A DNA stretch of 64,000 bases, from NCBI RefSeq assembly GCF_003205875.1, contig NZ_PUBZ01000103.1, positions 124,001-188,000 on the forward strand, given 5' to 3'. This stretch comes from Herpetosiphon llansteffanensis (GTDB taxonomy: Bacteria; Chloroflexota; Chloroflexia; Chloroflexales; Herpetosiphonaceae). Below, one piece after another: positions 54,260 to 63,224 of this stretch. The position numbers and the translations under genes were made by a program. The notes beneath the pieces were generated by a model. It searched no databases. It was given only the letters and a program-made list of their open reading frames with translations, and had not been told where the DNA came from. Every line of letters starts with the position of its first letter. The first letter of the stretch is position 1.

Positions 54260-55195
54260 TTATGCCAACACGGAGCTATAGACAGGGCTGCACCATTCGC
54301 GGCGCTTCGCATCTTGGCCATGGGTCGCTGCATAATACAGGCTACGCAGCTGCGTGAAGATTGGACCAATCTCGCCATTACCAACCGCACGATGATCAAC
54401 CTCAACCACCGGCGTAACTTCAACGCCCGTGCCACAGAAGAAGATTTCATCGGCTGCATAGAGTTCGGTACGATCAATCGTACGCTCAACCACCTGCAAG
54501 CCAAGCTCCTCGGTTGCTAGTTGTTTGATGACATGGCGAGTAATGCCTTCCAGAATGTTATCGGTAATGCCTGGCGTATACAACACGCCATTGCGCACCA
54601 CATAGATATTTTCGGCACTGCCTTCGCAAACATGGCCATCTTGGGTCAAAACAATGCCTTCATCAAAGCCATTTTGCATGGCTTCGCTCTTAACCAGCGC
54701 TGAATTAACATACGATCCGGTAGCTTTCAGGCGGGCTGGAATCGCATTATCATCAATTCGTCGCCATGAGCTAATGCCAACTTTCAAGCCAGCTTCTTTT
54801 TCAATGTATTTGCCAAATGGAATCGCCCAAATCGTAAAATCGTCGCTGATGTCGTGCAAGCGCACCCCAATGCCTTCAAATGATTTGTAGGCTAATGGGC
54901 GAATATAGACATCGCTGCGAAATTCTTCGCGCCGCAATAATTCGAGCGTGGTTTCGACCAGTTGCTCAACACTGTATGGCAAGCGAATTTGTAGCACTTT
55001 GCACGAGCGCAACAAGCGTTCGTAGTGGGCTTGCAGATGAAACACATACAATTGCTCGTCGGCTTCGTTCCAATAAGCCCGAATGCCTTCAAAACAGCCA
55101 GTGCCATAATTCAAGGCATGATTCATAACACTGACTTTGGCATCAGCAATCGGCACAATTTCCCCTTTGAAAAAGGCAAAACGATTGGTTGACAT
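54260..55195 (-). CDS. ilvE: Branched-chain amino acid aminotransferase
   Basis: 311 residues, family-standard length; AAGGAG 5 nt before the ATG. PLP Lys157 lies in ARLKATGSYVNSALVK; also NHALNYGTGCFEGIRAYW, RPLAYKS, EGSAENIYVVRNG and FFCGTGVEVTPV match class IV aminotransferases. It reversibly transaminates Leu, Ile and Val with 2-oxoglutarate. Likely co-transcribed with the EamA exporter 30 nt upstream. Confidence 0.95.
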   Translation of the reverse strand: MSTNRFAFFKGEIVPIADAKVSVMNHALNYGTGCFEGIRAYWNEADEQLYVFHLQAHYERLLRSCKVLQIRLPYSVEQLVETTLELLRREEFRSDVYIRPLAYKSFEGIGVRLHDISDDFTIWAIPFGKYIEKEAGLKVGISSWRRIDDNAIPARLKATGSYVNSALVKSEAMQNGFDEGIVLTQDGHVCEGSAENIYVVRNGVLYTPGITDNILEGITRHVIKQLATEELGLQVVERTIDRTELYAADEIFFCGTGVEVTPVVEVDHRAVGNGEIGPIFTQLRSLYYAATHGQDAKRREWCSPVYSSVLA

Positions 55196-55225
55196 AGCTA
55201 CTCCTTAATTGTAGGCAAGAATTAA

Positions 55226-56140
55226 TTAGCTGCTGGAAGCGGCCACGCTCTGACGACGAAATGGCCATTTGCCATTAACGATGATCACGCCCAGCAAAAT
55301 CAAACATAAACCAATCAGCATATCGCTGCGAATGGCTTCATTCAAAAACAGCCAGCCCCAAAAAATCGCGAAGATTGGCAAAATATAGGTCACTTGCGAG
55401 GTACGCGCTGCCCCAACTTGCTTCACCAACCAGAAATAGAGAATCTGGGCAATTGCAGTGCCTAAAATGGCCAAGCCAAACAGCGATCCAACCGAAACTA
55501 AACTCGGCGTTTGCCAGCTATTATGATCAACCACAATCGCGATTGGCAAAAGCATCAGCGCGCCACTCACCATCTGGCCAAACGCTGGAATCAGGGCTGG
55601 CAAGCCGCCAAAGGTGCGGCGCACATACAACGTGCCAATGCCATACATCGCCGAAGCAATGATACAAGCAATTTGGCCCCACGTATCCAAGCTATTAATG
55701 TTGCCAATTGAACGCGAAAAGAGATATACGACCCCAGCGAAGCCCAGCAAAATGCCAAACGTCCGCACCCCGGTCAAGCGTTCTGAACGCACAAAGCTAA
55801 ACGCCAGAATCACTGTCCATAATGGTGTTGTAGCATTATAGATCGAAGCTAGCCCGCTGGCATTTGCGCCCATTTTGTGCTCGCCCCAGGCAAAGAGGCA
55901 GTAGGGCAAAGCCGCATTAATAAACCCAACAAAGCCCAACGAATACCAAAGTTTGCGCTCACGGGGCAAACTAATTTTTTGCCAGCGCAAGACTGCATAA
56001 ATCAACATCGCAGCAATTGCCAGCCGCAGAAACACAAAGCTAATTGGCGGAATTGTTTCTACGCCCAGCCGAATAAATAAAAACGATGCTCCCCAAACTA
56101 ACGCTAAAACCATCAATACGCCCATTTGCCGCAGTGTCAT
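55226..56140 (-). CDS. EamA/DMT-family membrane exporter
   Basis: 304 residues, ten transmembrane helices in two EamA halves (VLALVWGASFLFIRLGVETIPP and NATTPLWTVILAFSFVRSERL). ATG with AAGGAAGG upstream. DMT proteins export small metabolites such as amino acids, or nucleotide sugars. Being 30 nt before ilvE in the same direction, export of a branched-chain or related amino acid is a reasonable guess. Confidence 0.88.
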   Translation of the reverse strand: MTLRQMGVLMVLALVWGASFLFIRLGVETIPPISFVFLRLAIAAMLIYAVLRWQKISLPRERKLWYSLGFVGFINAALPYCLFAWGEHKMGANASGLASIYNATTPLWTVILAFSFVRSERLTGVRTFGILLGFAGVVYLFSRSIGNINSLDTWGQIACIIASAMYGIGTLYVRRTFGGLPALIPAFGQMVSGALMLLPIAIVVDHNSWQTPSLVSVGSLFGLAILGTAIAQILYFWLVKQVGAARTSQVTYILPIFAIFWGWLFLNEAIRSDMLIGLCLILLGVIIVNGKWPFRRQSVAASSS

Positions 56141-56230
56141 ACCACAATTTCCTTCCTTGCAAGCCAGCAATCTATTCGATGTAACCAAGGCGTAGCAGTG
56201 CTGCTCCAGCGTTGTTTTGGCTCACCAAAA

Positions 56231-57727
56231 TCACATTAACGGGGTCGTTTCGCGCCAAGCCCGCGCAGCAAGTTGGCCGCAACGCAAGACATGGCGGGTC
56301 AAAACATCGCCCAGTAGGCGAATTCCACGATCAATTGATTCTGGTGATTGGGTGGCAAAACAAAGCCGCAGGTGAGCATTGCGCGGCGGTTGGGGAAAGA
56401 AGACATTGCCAAGCGTTACGCCAACGCCTGCTTCAATCGCCTCGGTATAAATATCGGTGCCATTCAATCCAGCAGGCAAGGTTAGCCAATAGCATAACCC
56501 GCCGCGTGGATGCGTCCATTGAATATCACGGGGACAATAGCGGTTGAGCGCTCGTTCCATGGCATCGCGGCGCTCGCGATAGAGTTCGCGCACATAGCGC
56601 AGATGGGCTGCCAATTGGCCGCGCCCAAGGTAATCGGCCAAGGCGCGTTGCAACAATGGCGAGCAGTGCAAATCGTTGCCACGTTTGGCAGCAAGCAATG
56701 GGTGCAACAACTCATCGCGGGCAACCAAATAGCCTAAACGCAAACCAGGAGTCAAAATTTTGGAGAAACTGCCAAGATACACCACTCGCCCATTGGTATC
56801 GCGAGCTTTGATTGGGTGCGGTGGTTGGGTATCATAGCTCAACGGCCCATACACATCATCTTCTAAAATAATCAGATTATGCTCTTCGGCCAATTGCAAC
56901 AGCGCTGCTTGGCGTTCTGGCGAAAGGCAAACTCCGGTTGGATTATGAAAGGTTGGCACGGTGTAGAGCAAGCGTGGTTTGTATTCGCACAACACCCGTT
57001 GCAAAATATCCAGCCGCAAGCCGTGGTCATCCAAGGGAATGCCAATTAAGCGCACGCCCAACGCTGTTGCTTGTTCGATAAAGCCTAAGTAGGTTGGTTC
57101 TTCGACCAACACCACATCGCCTTGACGCACAAAGGCCTTCAAGGCCAAAGCCACGCCTTGCTGCGCGCCAGTTGTCACCAGCACATGGTCGGGCGAGGTC
57201 ACGACGTTGCGATCAAGCAGCCAAGTTGCAATCGCTTCGCGCAAACATAATTCGCCTTGAGTTGGGCCATAGCCTAGAGCGCTCGGGTCACGCAGCGCTT
57301 GCTGAATGGCTCGGCCAATTTCGCGCACTGGAAAGGTTTCTTCTGCAGGCGAGGCTTGGGCAAAGGAGATCAGGTTGGGCTGTTGGGCCAAGCGCAGCAT
57401 ATCAGCCAGCATGCCTTGGCTAATCCAGGGGGTTTGCAGCTCATCGACAGCGCGCTGACGTAGCTCGTATTCGGGAATAATTGGCTTCGAACGTTCGGCG
57501 ACGAAGGTGCCGCGCCCAACGTAGGCCTCAACCCAACCACTAGCTTGCAATTCACTATAAGCATTGTGGACAGTCAATCGAGTAAGGCCAAGAGATTCGG
57601 CTAAATCGCGCACTGGTGGCAATTTGGTGCCAGCCGGCAAAGAGCCACTCCGAATCCGTTCTTGTAATTGTTCGGACAATTGAATGTAGAGTGGCTTGGC
57701 ATGTTGGCGATCAAGCTGAAATTCCAT
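56231..57727 (-). CDS. MocR/PdxR family regulator (GntR HTH + aminotransferase-like)
   Basis: 498 residues; AAAGG 7 nt before the ATG. N-terminal GntR winged helix (~residues 10-75: PLYIQLSEQLQERIRSGSLPAGTKLPPVRDLAESLGLTRLTVHNAY), linker, then a fold-type I aminotransferase domain with HNPTGVCLSPERQ, EDDVYGPLSYD and the PLP-lysine segment GSFSKILTPGLRLGY. MocR proteins sense PLP or amino-acid-like ligands. Targets may include the EamA-ilvE pair downstream and its own promoter. Confidence 0.92.
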   Translation of the reverse strand: MEFQLDRQHAKPLYIQLSEQLQERIRSGSLPAGTKLPPVRDLAESLGLTRLTVHNAYSELQASGWVEAYVGRGTFVAERSKPIIPEYELRQRAVDELQTPWISQGMLADMLRLAQQPNLISFAQASPAEETFPVREIGRAIQQALRDPSALGYGPTQGELCLREAIATWLLDRNVVTSPDHVLVTTGAQQGVALALKAFVRQGDVVLVEEPTYLGFIEQATALGVRLIGIPLDDHGLRLDILQRVLCEYKPRLLYTVPTFHNPTGVCLSPERQAALLQLAEEHNLIILEDDVYGPLSYDTQPPHPIKARDTNGRVVYLGSFSKILTPGLRLGYLVARDELLHPLLAAKRGNDLHCSPLLQRALADYLGRGQLAAHLRYVRELYRERRDAMERALNRYCPRDIQWTHPRGGLCYWLTLPAGLNGTDIYTEAIEAGVGVTLGNVFFPQPPRNAHLRLCFATQSPESIDRGIRLLGDVLTRHVLRCGQLAARAWRETTPLM

Positions 57728-57810
57728 GGTTGGCCTTTCTGTGGCAGGATTGGCAATTAAAGACAATGGCGTAGAGCTGTATTGTACCAGCCCTACGCCA
57801 TTATTGTCAT

Positions 57811-57966
57811 CTAGCCCATGACAAGTGAAAAGACAAGCAAGACAATTGGTAGGACAATAAAGACATTCAGCGGGTTTTTGATTGTCCAATGGGCTTCTGT
57901 ATCAATTGGCATCCATGATTGTTGACTTGATGCGCTAAATATATTGGTTGATTCTTGCTTATACAT
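57811..57966 (-). CDS. 51-residue single-span membrane protein
   Basis: Translated: starts MYKQESTNIFSASSQQSW, then acidic/polar residues, and ends in one membrane helix (LNVFIVLPIVLLVFSLVMG). AAGGA lies 8 nt before the ATG, an ideal spacing. An out-of-frame ATG 4 nt upstream gives only 3 codons. The gene lies 83 nt upstream of the MocR gene on the same strand. N-in or N-out topology cannot be told. No family recognised; too short for usual gene callers. Confidence 0.6.
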   Translation of the reverse strand: MYKQESTNIFSASSQQSWMPIDTEAHWTIKNPLNVFIVLPIVLLVFSLVMG

Positions 57967-58021
57967 ACATTAGTTCCTTTTTGTTGTGACTATTGTCTGC
58001 AACTAATGTACCATTCAGTCA

Positions 58022-58068
58022 ACATATTGTAGAGTGACAATGTAGCATTGTATACTAGGACATATTGT
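58022..58068. promoter_or_regulatory. Possible MocR operator region
   Basis: Two direct ACATATTGT repeats (58022-58030, 58060-58068) flank a perfect inverted repeat ACAATG-TAG-CATTGT (58037-58051). MocR regulators typically bind direct repeats upstream of their target genes. Confidence 0.5.
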
Positions 58069-58106
58069 CAATATTTGTTAATAAAATAGTGGCTAATTAG
58101 AGGATT

Positions 58107-60278
58107 TCAGGCTTGCAGGGGCAAATAAATCGTAAAAACGCTACCTTGACCAATCTGGCTGCTTACGTCGATAGTGCCGCCGTGGAGATCGACGATTTCC
58201 TTGACGACGAAGAGTCCAATGCCTAGCCCAGCTACATGGCTACGGGCTGCATTGCTGGCGCGATAGAAGCGGGTAAATAAGTTTGGCAAGGCCTCCGGTG
58301 GAATGCCAATCCCATGGTCGCGAATCTCGACAATCGCTTGCTGCATATTGCGGTCAACTCGCACCAGCACTTCGGTTTGTTCGGGGCTATATTTGAGGGC
58401 ATTGTTGATCAAATTGATAAAAACTTGCTCCAAGCGCATTGAGTCGCCCGTGACTTGAATTGGCTGGCTGGTCAGGCATTGGTAGCTAAGCTGATGATGA
58501 TCAGTTGTCAGCGCTAAATCATTGACCAAATTGTGCATCAATTGGCCAAGATCGATCTGATCGTGCTGCATATCGAGCTGGCCCATTTCAATCCGTGAAA
58601 CATCGAGCAAGGCTGTAACCATTTTGTTCATGCGATTGGCTTGGGCTTCGATTGCTTGGAGCGAACGCTGGAGCCGTTCATCCTCATAGTTTAGGCGTTC
58701 TAGGCGGCGCAAGCTTAATTGTGATTGGCCAAGCAAGGTGGTCAGTGGGTTTTTCAACTCGTGCGAGGCAATCGATAAAAAGACATCACGCAACCGCACT
58801 GCATCTTGGGCTTGACGATAGAGATGGGCCTGCTCAAGCGCCAAAACCATGCGTTGACCAAGCTCCTCGGCCAATTCAAAATCAGTTTGATCAAAATCGC
58901 GTTCAGCATGCAAAAAGACAATCGCCCCACTTAGTTGATGTTGATCTTTAAATGGGATGATAATTGCAGATTGATAGCCATGCGGCAAGCCTTGATCGAT
59001 AATTTGAGCGTGACCACTGGCAATTGCTGGGGCAAAAGCCTGGTGTTCGTGCCAATCGATCAAGGCTTGATCGGCACTGCTATAGCTAGTCATTGGCTCA
59101 TCATCGGGATCGAGCACAAGATACAAGCCGCAGGCCGTGCTAAAACTTGGAGTTGGCACCGCAGCGCTGGTTGCTAAAACCTGGCTCAAATCAATTGTAG
59201 AAGCTAATTTATTATGTAATGTACGCAGCAACCGTTGGCCAAATTCATCGCGATAGCGCTCGGTCACATCGCGAAACACCATCACCGCGCCAATCACCTG
59301 TTGTTCGCGATCGTAAATTGGCGCGGCACTATCCTCGATGGCGACATAATCATTGCCTTGGCGCATCACCACCGAATTGCTCAAGGTGACAATTTGTTCT
59401 TGCTCCAAGGCTGTATTCACCGGATGTGCCAAGGTTTGCTTGGTGATGGGATCGAAAATCTCTGCCACTTCGTTGATCGATTTGCCCAGCGCTTGATCTT
59501 CGGGCCACCCAGTAATTGTGCTGGCAATATGGTTCATAAAGCTAATTTTGCCATTGGTATCGGTAGTTAATACTGCATCGCCAATGCTAGCGAGGGTGAC
59601 GGCAAACCATTCGCGTTGATTGCGCAGCTCATTGGCAGTTTGGTCGCGGCGGCGCACATCGCGCTTGGTCAAGATCATCGTGCCAATTACAAAGGCACTA
59701 GCAATTAACGTTGCAAATGCTAAGGCCACGCTCGAGCGTAACACGTTGAGCTTGGTTTGCGATGCTCGTTCAAGCGCGCGATTATTTTCACGGATCAACA
59801 AGCCATTGACAATCTGGCGAATTGTATCCATATGCTCTTTGCCTTGATTTTCCAGCACAATAACTTGAGCTGCTTCAAAGCCTTGCGTACGTCGCAACTC
59901 GATAGTGGTAATAAGTTCTTGTTGTTGTTGTTGAATTAGGTTTTTTAAATCTGGAAGCCGCGCATGAAAAATTGGACGCGTGCTACTATGCGCTTCAATC
60001 TCAGCAATTAATCCAGGTAGCTCAATTTGGGCAATGTTGTAGGGTTCTAAATATTGCTCGCTGCCAGTAATAATAAAGCCACGTTGGCCGGTTTCTGCAT
60101 CGGTTAACAAGGCTAAAAGTCGATTTAAGCGATTGGTCATCGCTTCCGATTCAATCACGTTCGCATTATTCGCTTGAATGGTTAACAGATATTGCCATGA
60201 CAGAAGGCCATTGACGATAATGATAAATGCTGCTAGCATGAACCAACGAGTTAATTTGTGTGATCCTACTATTTTCAT
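58107..60278 (-). CDS. Sensor histidine kinase: CHASE3, PAS, GAF, HisKA, HATPase
   Basis: 723 residues from the ATG of MKIVGSHKL; an ATG 9 nt upstream and a TTG further up are alternatives with no better SD. Two membrane helices (~residues 9-28 and ~183-203) bracket a CHASE3 domain with the LLALLTDAETGQRGFIITGSEQYLEPYN motif. A PAS domain (~220-340), a GAF-like domain (~360-490), HisKA with SHELKNPLTTLLGQ and an HATPase (INNALKYS, DHGIGIP, GLGIGLFVVKEIV) follow. No response regulator is adjacent. The short TIYLPLQA ending is normal for HATPase domains. Confidence 0.9.
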   Translation of the reverse strand: MKIVGSHKLTRWFMLAAFIIIVNGLLSWQYLLTIQANNANVIESEAMTNRLNRLLALLTDAETGQRGFIITGSEQYLEPYNIAQIELPGLIAEIEAHSSTRPIFHARLPDLKNLIQQQQQELITTIELRRTQGFEAAQVIVLENQGKEHMDTIRQIVNGLLIRENNRALERASQTKLNVLRSSVALAFATLIASAFVIGTMILTKRDVRRRDQTANELRNQREWFAVTLASIGDAVLTTDTNGKISFMNHIASTITGWPEDQALGKSINEVAEIFDPITKQTLAHPVNTALEQEQIVTLSNSVVMRQGNDYVAIEDSAAPIYDREQQVIGAVMVFRDVTERYRDEFGQRLLRTLHNKLASTIDLSQVLATSAAVPTPSFSTACGLYLVLDPDDEPMTSYSSADQALIDWHEHQAFAPAIASGHAQIIDQGLPHGYQSAIIIPFKDQHQLSGAIVFLHAERDFDQTDFELAEELGQRMVLALEQAHLYRQAQDAVRLRDVFLSIASHELKNPLTTLLGQSQLSLRRLERLNYEDERLQRSLQAIEAQANRMNKMVTALLDVSRIEMGQLDMQHDQIDLGQLMHNLVNDLALTTDHHQLSYQCLTSQPIQVTGDSMRLEQVFINLINNALKYSPEQTEVLVRVDRNMQQAIVEIRDHGIGIPPEALPNLFTRFYRASNAARSHVAGLGIGLFVVKEIVDLHGGTIDVSSQIGQGSVFTIYLPLQA

Positions 60279-60542
60279 TGTAGCCATCTCAACACATTCA
60301 GACCCCACATTCAACGAGCATGAGATGCAAGCAGTTCTGCCGAATCATCGCCTAGCGAGCTTTGACCGACGTTATAACTGTCGTCAGGAAGCGCTGTTGC
60401 AGCAATTGCAACCTATGGAGTACTCGGTGTGTTTGAATTGTAGCATATTCATGCCACAGCATTTACCCCCTAGCGGTTTCAACATCCACCCATAACTGAT
60501 CTGTGTAGCCTCGGCTAGCGCAATCACAGGAAGGAGCATTGT

Positions 60543-60845
60543 ATGTTCAATGCCCAACAACGAACCGTTTTAGAACAACAAGCAGTCAAGTTGTTTTGCC
60601 AACATGTTGCAAACCCTTGGCACGGTTTCGTGCCACCTCAACGTTATGGCATTATTGATGGCGACTCGTTGCAACCACCGCAATTTCCTGCAATTAAACG
60701 TAACTCATTGGCAATCGAAGCCCATCCCGCCGATACACACTCATTCTTTGTAGTGTGTCAACGCCGCGATAATAAAGATGGCAAATGGTATCGATTACAA
60801 CGCTTGTTTAACTATCAAATTCTAGCAAATTTGGCGCTTAGTTAA
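60543..60845 (+). CDS. Conserved-looking small protein of unknown function
   Basis: 100 residues, not recognised. A strong SD (GGAAGGAG) precedes the ATG. Contains AVKLFCQHV, DGDSLQPPQFPAIKRNS and HSFFVVCQRRDNKDGKWYRLQRLFN; two Cys, soluble, alpha/beta. Lies 150 nt upstream of the inositol-phosphate synthase start and may share its direction but not its promoter. Confidence 0.65.
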   Translation: MFNAQQRTVLEQQAVKLFCQHVANPWHGFVPPQRYGIIDGDSLQPPQFPAIKRNSLAIEAHPADTHSFFVVCQRRDNKDGKWYRLQRLFNYQILANLALS

Positions 60846-60915
60846 GCAACAATTGGCAAAAAAGAGGTCTGGCATTGGCAGAGCTTGATCAAGCTGTGCA
60901 ATTTGCTATGTTTGC

Positions 60916-60944
60916 TTGCCAATGGATTTTAACTGGAGTACAAT
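60916..60944 (+). promoter_or_regulatory. Promoter of inositol-phosphate synthase
   Basis: TTGCCA (60916-60921), exactly 17 nt, TACAAT (60939-60944), 50 nt before the start codon. Confidence 0.75.
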
Positions 60945-60993
60945 TTTTCCTTGGATAGAGCTTCCGTTCAGCCATTTAAGGAGTTGTGTCGTT

Positions 60994-62067
60994 TTGAGTA
61001 AGAAAATTCGCGTCGCCATTATCGGCGTGGGCAACTGTGCCTCATCACTCGTTCAAGGGATTGAATTTTACAAAAATGCCAATGAGAACGATCGCGTTCC
61101 TGGCCTGATGCACGTCAATCTCGGTGGCTATCACGTGAGTGATATTGAATTTACCGCTGGGATCGATATTAATATTACCAAGGTAGGCAAGGATTTGTCT
61201 GAGGCGATTTTCGCCCAGCCAAATAATACCTATAAATTTGCCGATGTGCCGCACTTGAATGTGCCAGTCTATCGTGGCATGACCCACGATGGTTTGGGCA
61301 AATATCTGACCCAAGTGATTGAAAAAGCGCCTGGCTCGACCGCAGATATTGTTAAAATTCTGCGCGATACCAAAACCGATGTTGTAATCAGCTACCTGCC
61401 AGTTGGCTCAGAAATGGCCACTAAGTGGTATGTTGAGCAAATTCTCGAAGCTGGCTGTGCCTTCATCAACTGTGTGCCAGTCTTTATTGCTAGCCAAGAA
61501 TACTGGCGCAAACGCTTCGAAGAAAAGAACTTGCCAATTATTGGCGACGACATCAAATCGCAAGTTGGCGCAACCATCGTGCACCGCGTGCTGACCAACT
61601 TGTTCGAGCAACGGGGCGTTCAATTGGATCGTACCTATCAATTGAACTTTGGTGGCAACACCGACTTCTACAACATGCTCGAACGCGAACGCTTGGAATC
61701 GAAAAAGATTTCCAAGACCAACGCCGTTACCAGCCAATTGCCCTATGGCTTGCCTGACGAAAACGTCCACGTTGGCCCAAGCGATTATGTGCCTTGGTTG
61801 ACCGACCGCAAGTGGTGCTATATCCGCATGGAAGGCACAACCTTTGGCAATGTGCCATTGAACGCCGAAGTCAAGCTTGAAGTGTGGGATTCGCCAAACT
61901 CTGCTGGCGTGGTGATCGATGCAATTCGCTGTGCCAAATTGGCGCTTGATCGCGGCGTTGGTGGGGCTTTGTACGCGCCTTCATCATACTTTATGAAAAC
62001 CCCACCAGAACAATACACCGATGACGAAGCTCATCGCCGCACCGAAGCCTTTATTGCTAGCGAATAG
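60994..62067 (+). CDS. ino1: Inositol-3-phosphate synthase
   Basis: 357 residues. Start TTG 60994 gives [24 protein letters not shown] lies 10 nt upstream. NAD-binding [53 protein letters not shown] and [17 protein letters not shown] are typical of the short archaeal/actinobacterial MIPS type. It converts glucose-6-phosphate to inositol-3-phosphate, the first step to inositol lipids and protective solutes. The acyltransferase and GT2 genes downstream support use in lipids. Confidence 0.94.
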   Translation: MSKKIRVAIIGVGNCASSLVQGIEFYKNANENDRVPGLMHVNLGGYHVSDIEFTAGIDINITKVGKDLSEAIFAQPNNTYKFADVPHLNVPVYRGMTHDGLGKYLTQVIEKAPGSTADIVKILRDTKTDVVISYLPVGSEMATKWYVEQILEAGCAFINCVPVFIASQEYWRKRFEEKNLPIIGDDIKSQVGATIVHRVLTNLFEQRGVQLDRTYQLNFGGNTDFYNMLERERLESKKISKTNAVTSQLPYGLPDENVHVGPSDYVPWLTDRKWCYIRMEGTTFGNVPLNAEVKLEVWDSPNSAGVVIDAIRCAKLALDRGVGGALYAPSSYFMKTPPEQYTDDEAHRRTEAFIASE

Positions 62068-62279
62068 TTGAGGGAGAGCATAGGGATAGAGCGTAGAACA
62101 CTGTGAGGTGCTAGGGATCAGGGACTAGGAGTCAGAGGTAACGTGGCTCAACGTTTGACGTTTTTTAGCCACAGATTAGCACAGATGAACAAGATTATTC
62201 ATTGATGCTTCTTTGCCTAACTACTAGCCCCTGAACCCTAGTCCCTGGCTCTGTTCTATGTTCTATGTTCTGCGGAATT
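62068..62279. repeat. Heptad mosaic between MIPS and the acyltransferase gene
   Basis: Words include GAGCATA/GGATAGA, CTAGGGA, TCAGGGA, CTAGGAG, TCAGAGG, AGCACAGAT, then ACTAGCC, CCTGAAC, CCTAGTC, CCTGGCT, CTGTTCT, ATGTTCT, ATGTTCT in 7-nt phase up to 62272, almost touching the acyltransferase start. Confidence 0.8.
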
Positions 62280-63146
62280 ATGAATACACTAAAACTGTAT
62301 CGTTTGGCAATGCGTTGGTTGCCGCGCTTTCCCAATTGGCTAGTGTATGCAGCCTGCGATGTTTGTGCTCTGTTAGCATTGTTTAGCCCCAAACTCCGCC
62401 GTAACACCCGCTCGAATCTGGCTCGAGTTGCCCCCAAAACCAAAGGCCTAGCCCGTTTGTACGTGCAATGGCGCGTGGTTGCCAATGTTTTGCGTCATTA
62501 TGCCGACCTTGTGCGCTTGCCAGCTTGGAGCCTTGAGCACATGCGCCAACGCTTCGATTACTCTGGCTTAGAGCATTTGCAGGCGCTGGCCGAAACTGGC
62601 GGCTTATTGGTGGTTGCCCATACTGGCGCATTTAGCACAGGGCTTTCGGTGTTGGCGGCTCATGGTTTACCCGTGGTACTGGTTGTCGAGGCCATCGAGC
62701 CACCAGAATTTTTGCACTTGGTCAAAGAGTTGCGCGAGGCTCATGGCGGCGAGTTGATTGTGCTTGGGCCAAATGCAGGCCGCGAAGTGCTCAAAGCGCT
62801 ACGAGCTAAGAAAATTGTGGTTTTGGCAGGCGATCGCGATTTGGCTTCGCAAGCGATCAAAATTCCCTTTTTTGGCGAGTTGGCCGATGTGCCAATTGGT
62901 CCAGCGCGCTTGGCGTTACGTGGCTGGCCAGTGGCGCTTGGCAGTTGCGCATGGTTTGGCGCAAATGAGCCATTCTTTCGCGTCGATCCCATTCGCCATT
63001 TTCAGGCCTTGCCCACTGAAACCGCCGACCAAGCAGCAGAACGGGTAGCGCGTGAAATGCTCAGCTATTTGGAAACATGGATTGTAAACTGGCCAGAAAG
63101 TTGGGGCGTGCTCCAACCAGTTTGGCCTGAACGCACCAACGATTGA
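62280..63146 (+). CDS. LpxL/PatA-like lysophospholipid acyltransferase
   Basis: 288 residues; ATG 62280 (MNTLKLYRLAMRWLPRFPN). An N-terminal membrane-associated helix precedes the acyltransferase domain: VVAHTGAFSTGLSVLAAHG supplies an HxxxxD-like motif variant (HTGAFS), and LPVVLVVEA, LAGDRDLASQAIKIPFFGELADVPIGPARLAL follows the lipid A/phosphatidylinositol-mannoside acyltransferase family. In LpxL the motif is HxxxxE/D, so HTGAFS is degenerate. It sits between MIPS and a GT2 gene, which suggests an inositol-containing glycolipid, as for PatA in actinobacteria. Confidence 0.85.
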   Translation: MNTLKLYRLAMRWLPRFPNWLVYAACDVCALLALFSPKLRRNTRSNLARVAPKTKGLARLYVQWRVVANVLRHYADLVRLPAWSLEHMRQRFDYSGLEHLQALAETGGLLVVAHTGAFSTGLSVLAAHGLPVVLVVEAIEPPEFLHLVKELREAHGGELIVLGPNAGREVLKALRAKKIVVLAGDRDLASQAIKIPFFGELADVPIGPARLALRGWPVALGSCAWFGANEPFFRVDPIRHFQALPTETADQAAERVAREMLSYLETWIVNWPESWGVLQPVWPERTND

Positions 63147-63224
63147 ATTTCGTGCTACTATTGGGCCGATACAGGCAATCTGCTGATTCGCTGAATAACT
63201 AGCATACAAAGGAAGGCCACGCCC

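Noticed and set aside
58107-60278. YLP tail (TIYLPLQA) of the histidine kinase as a sorting motif
   Set aside because: This is the normal end of an HATPase domain in a cytoplasmic location.
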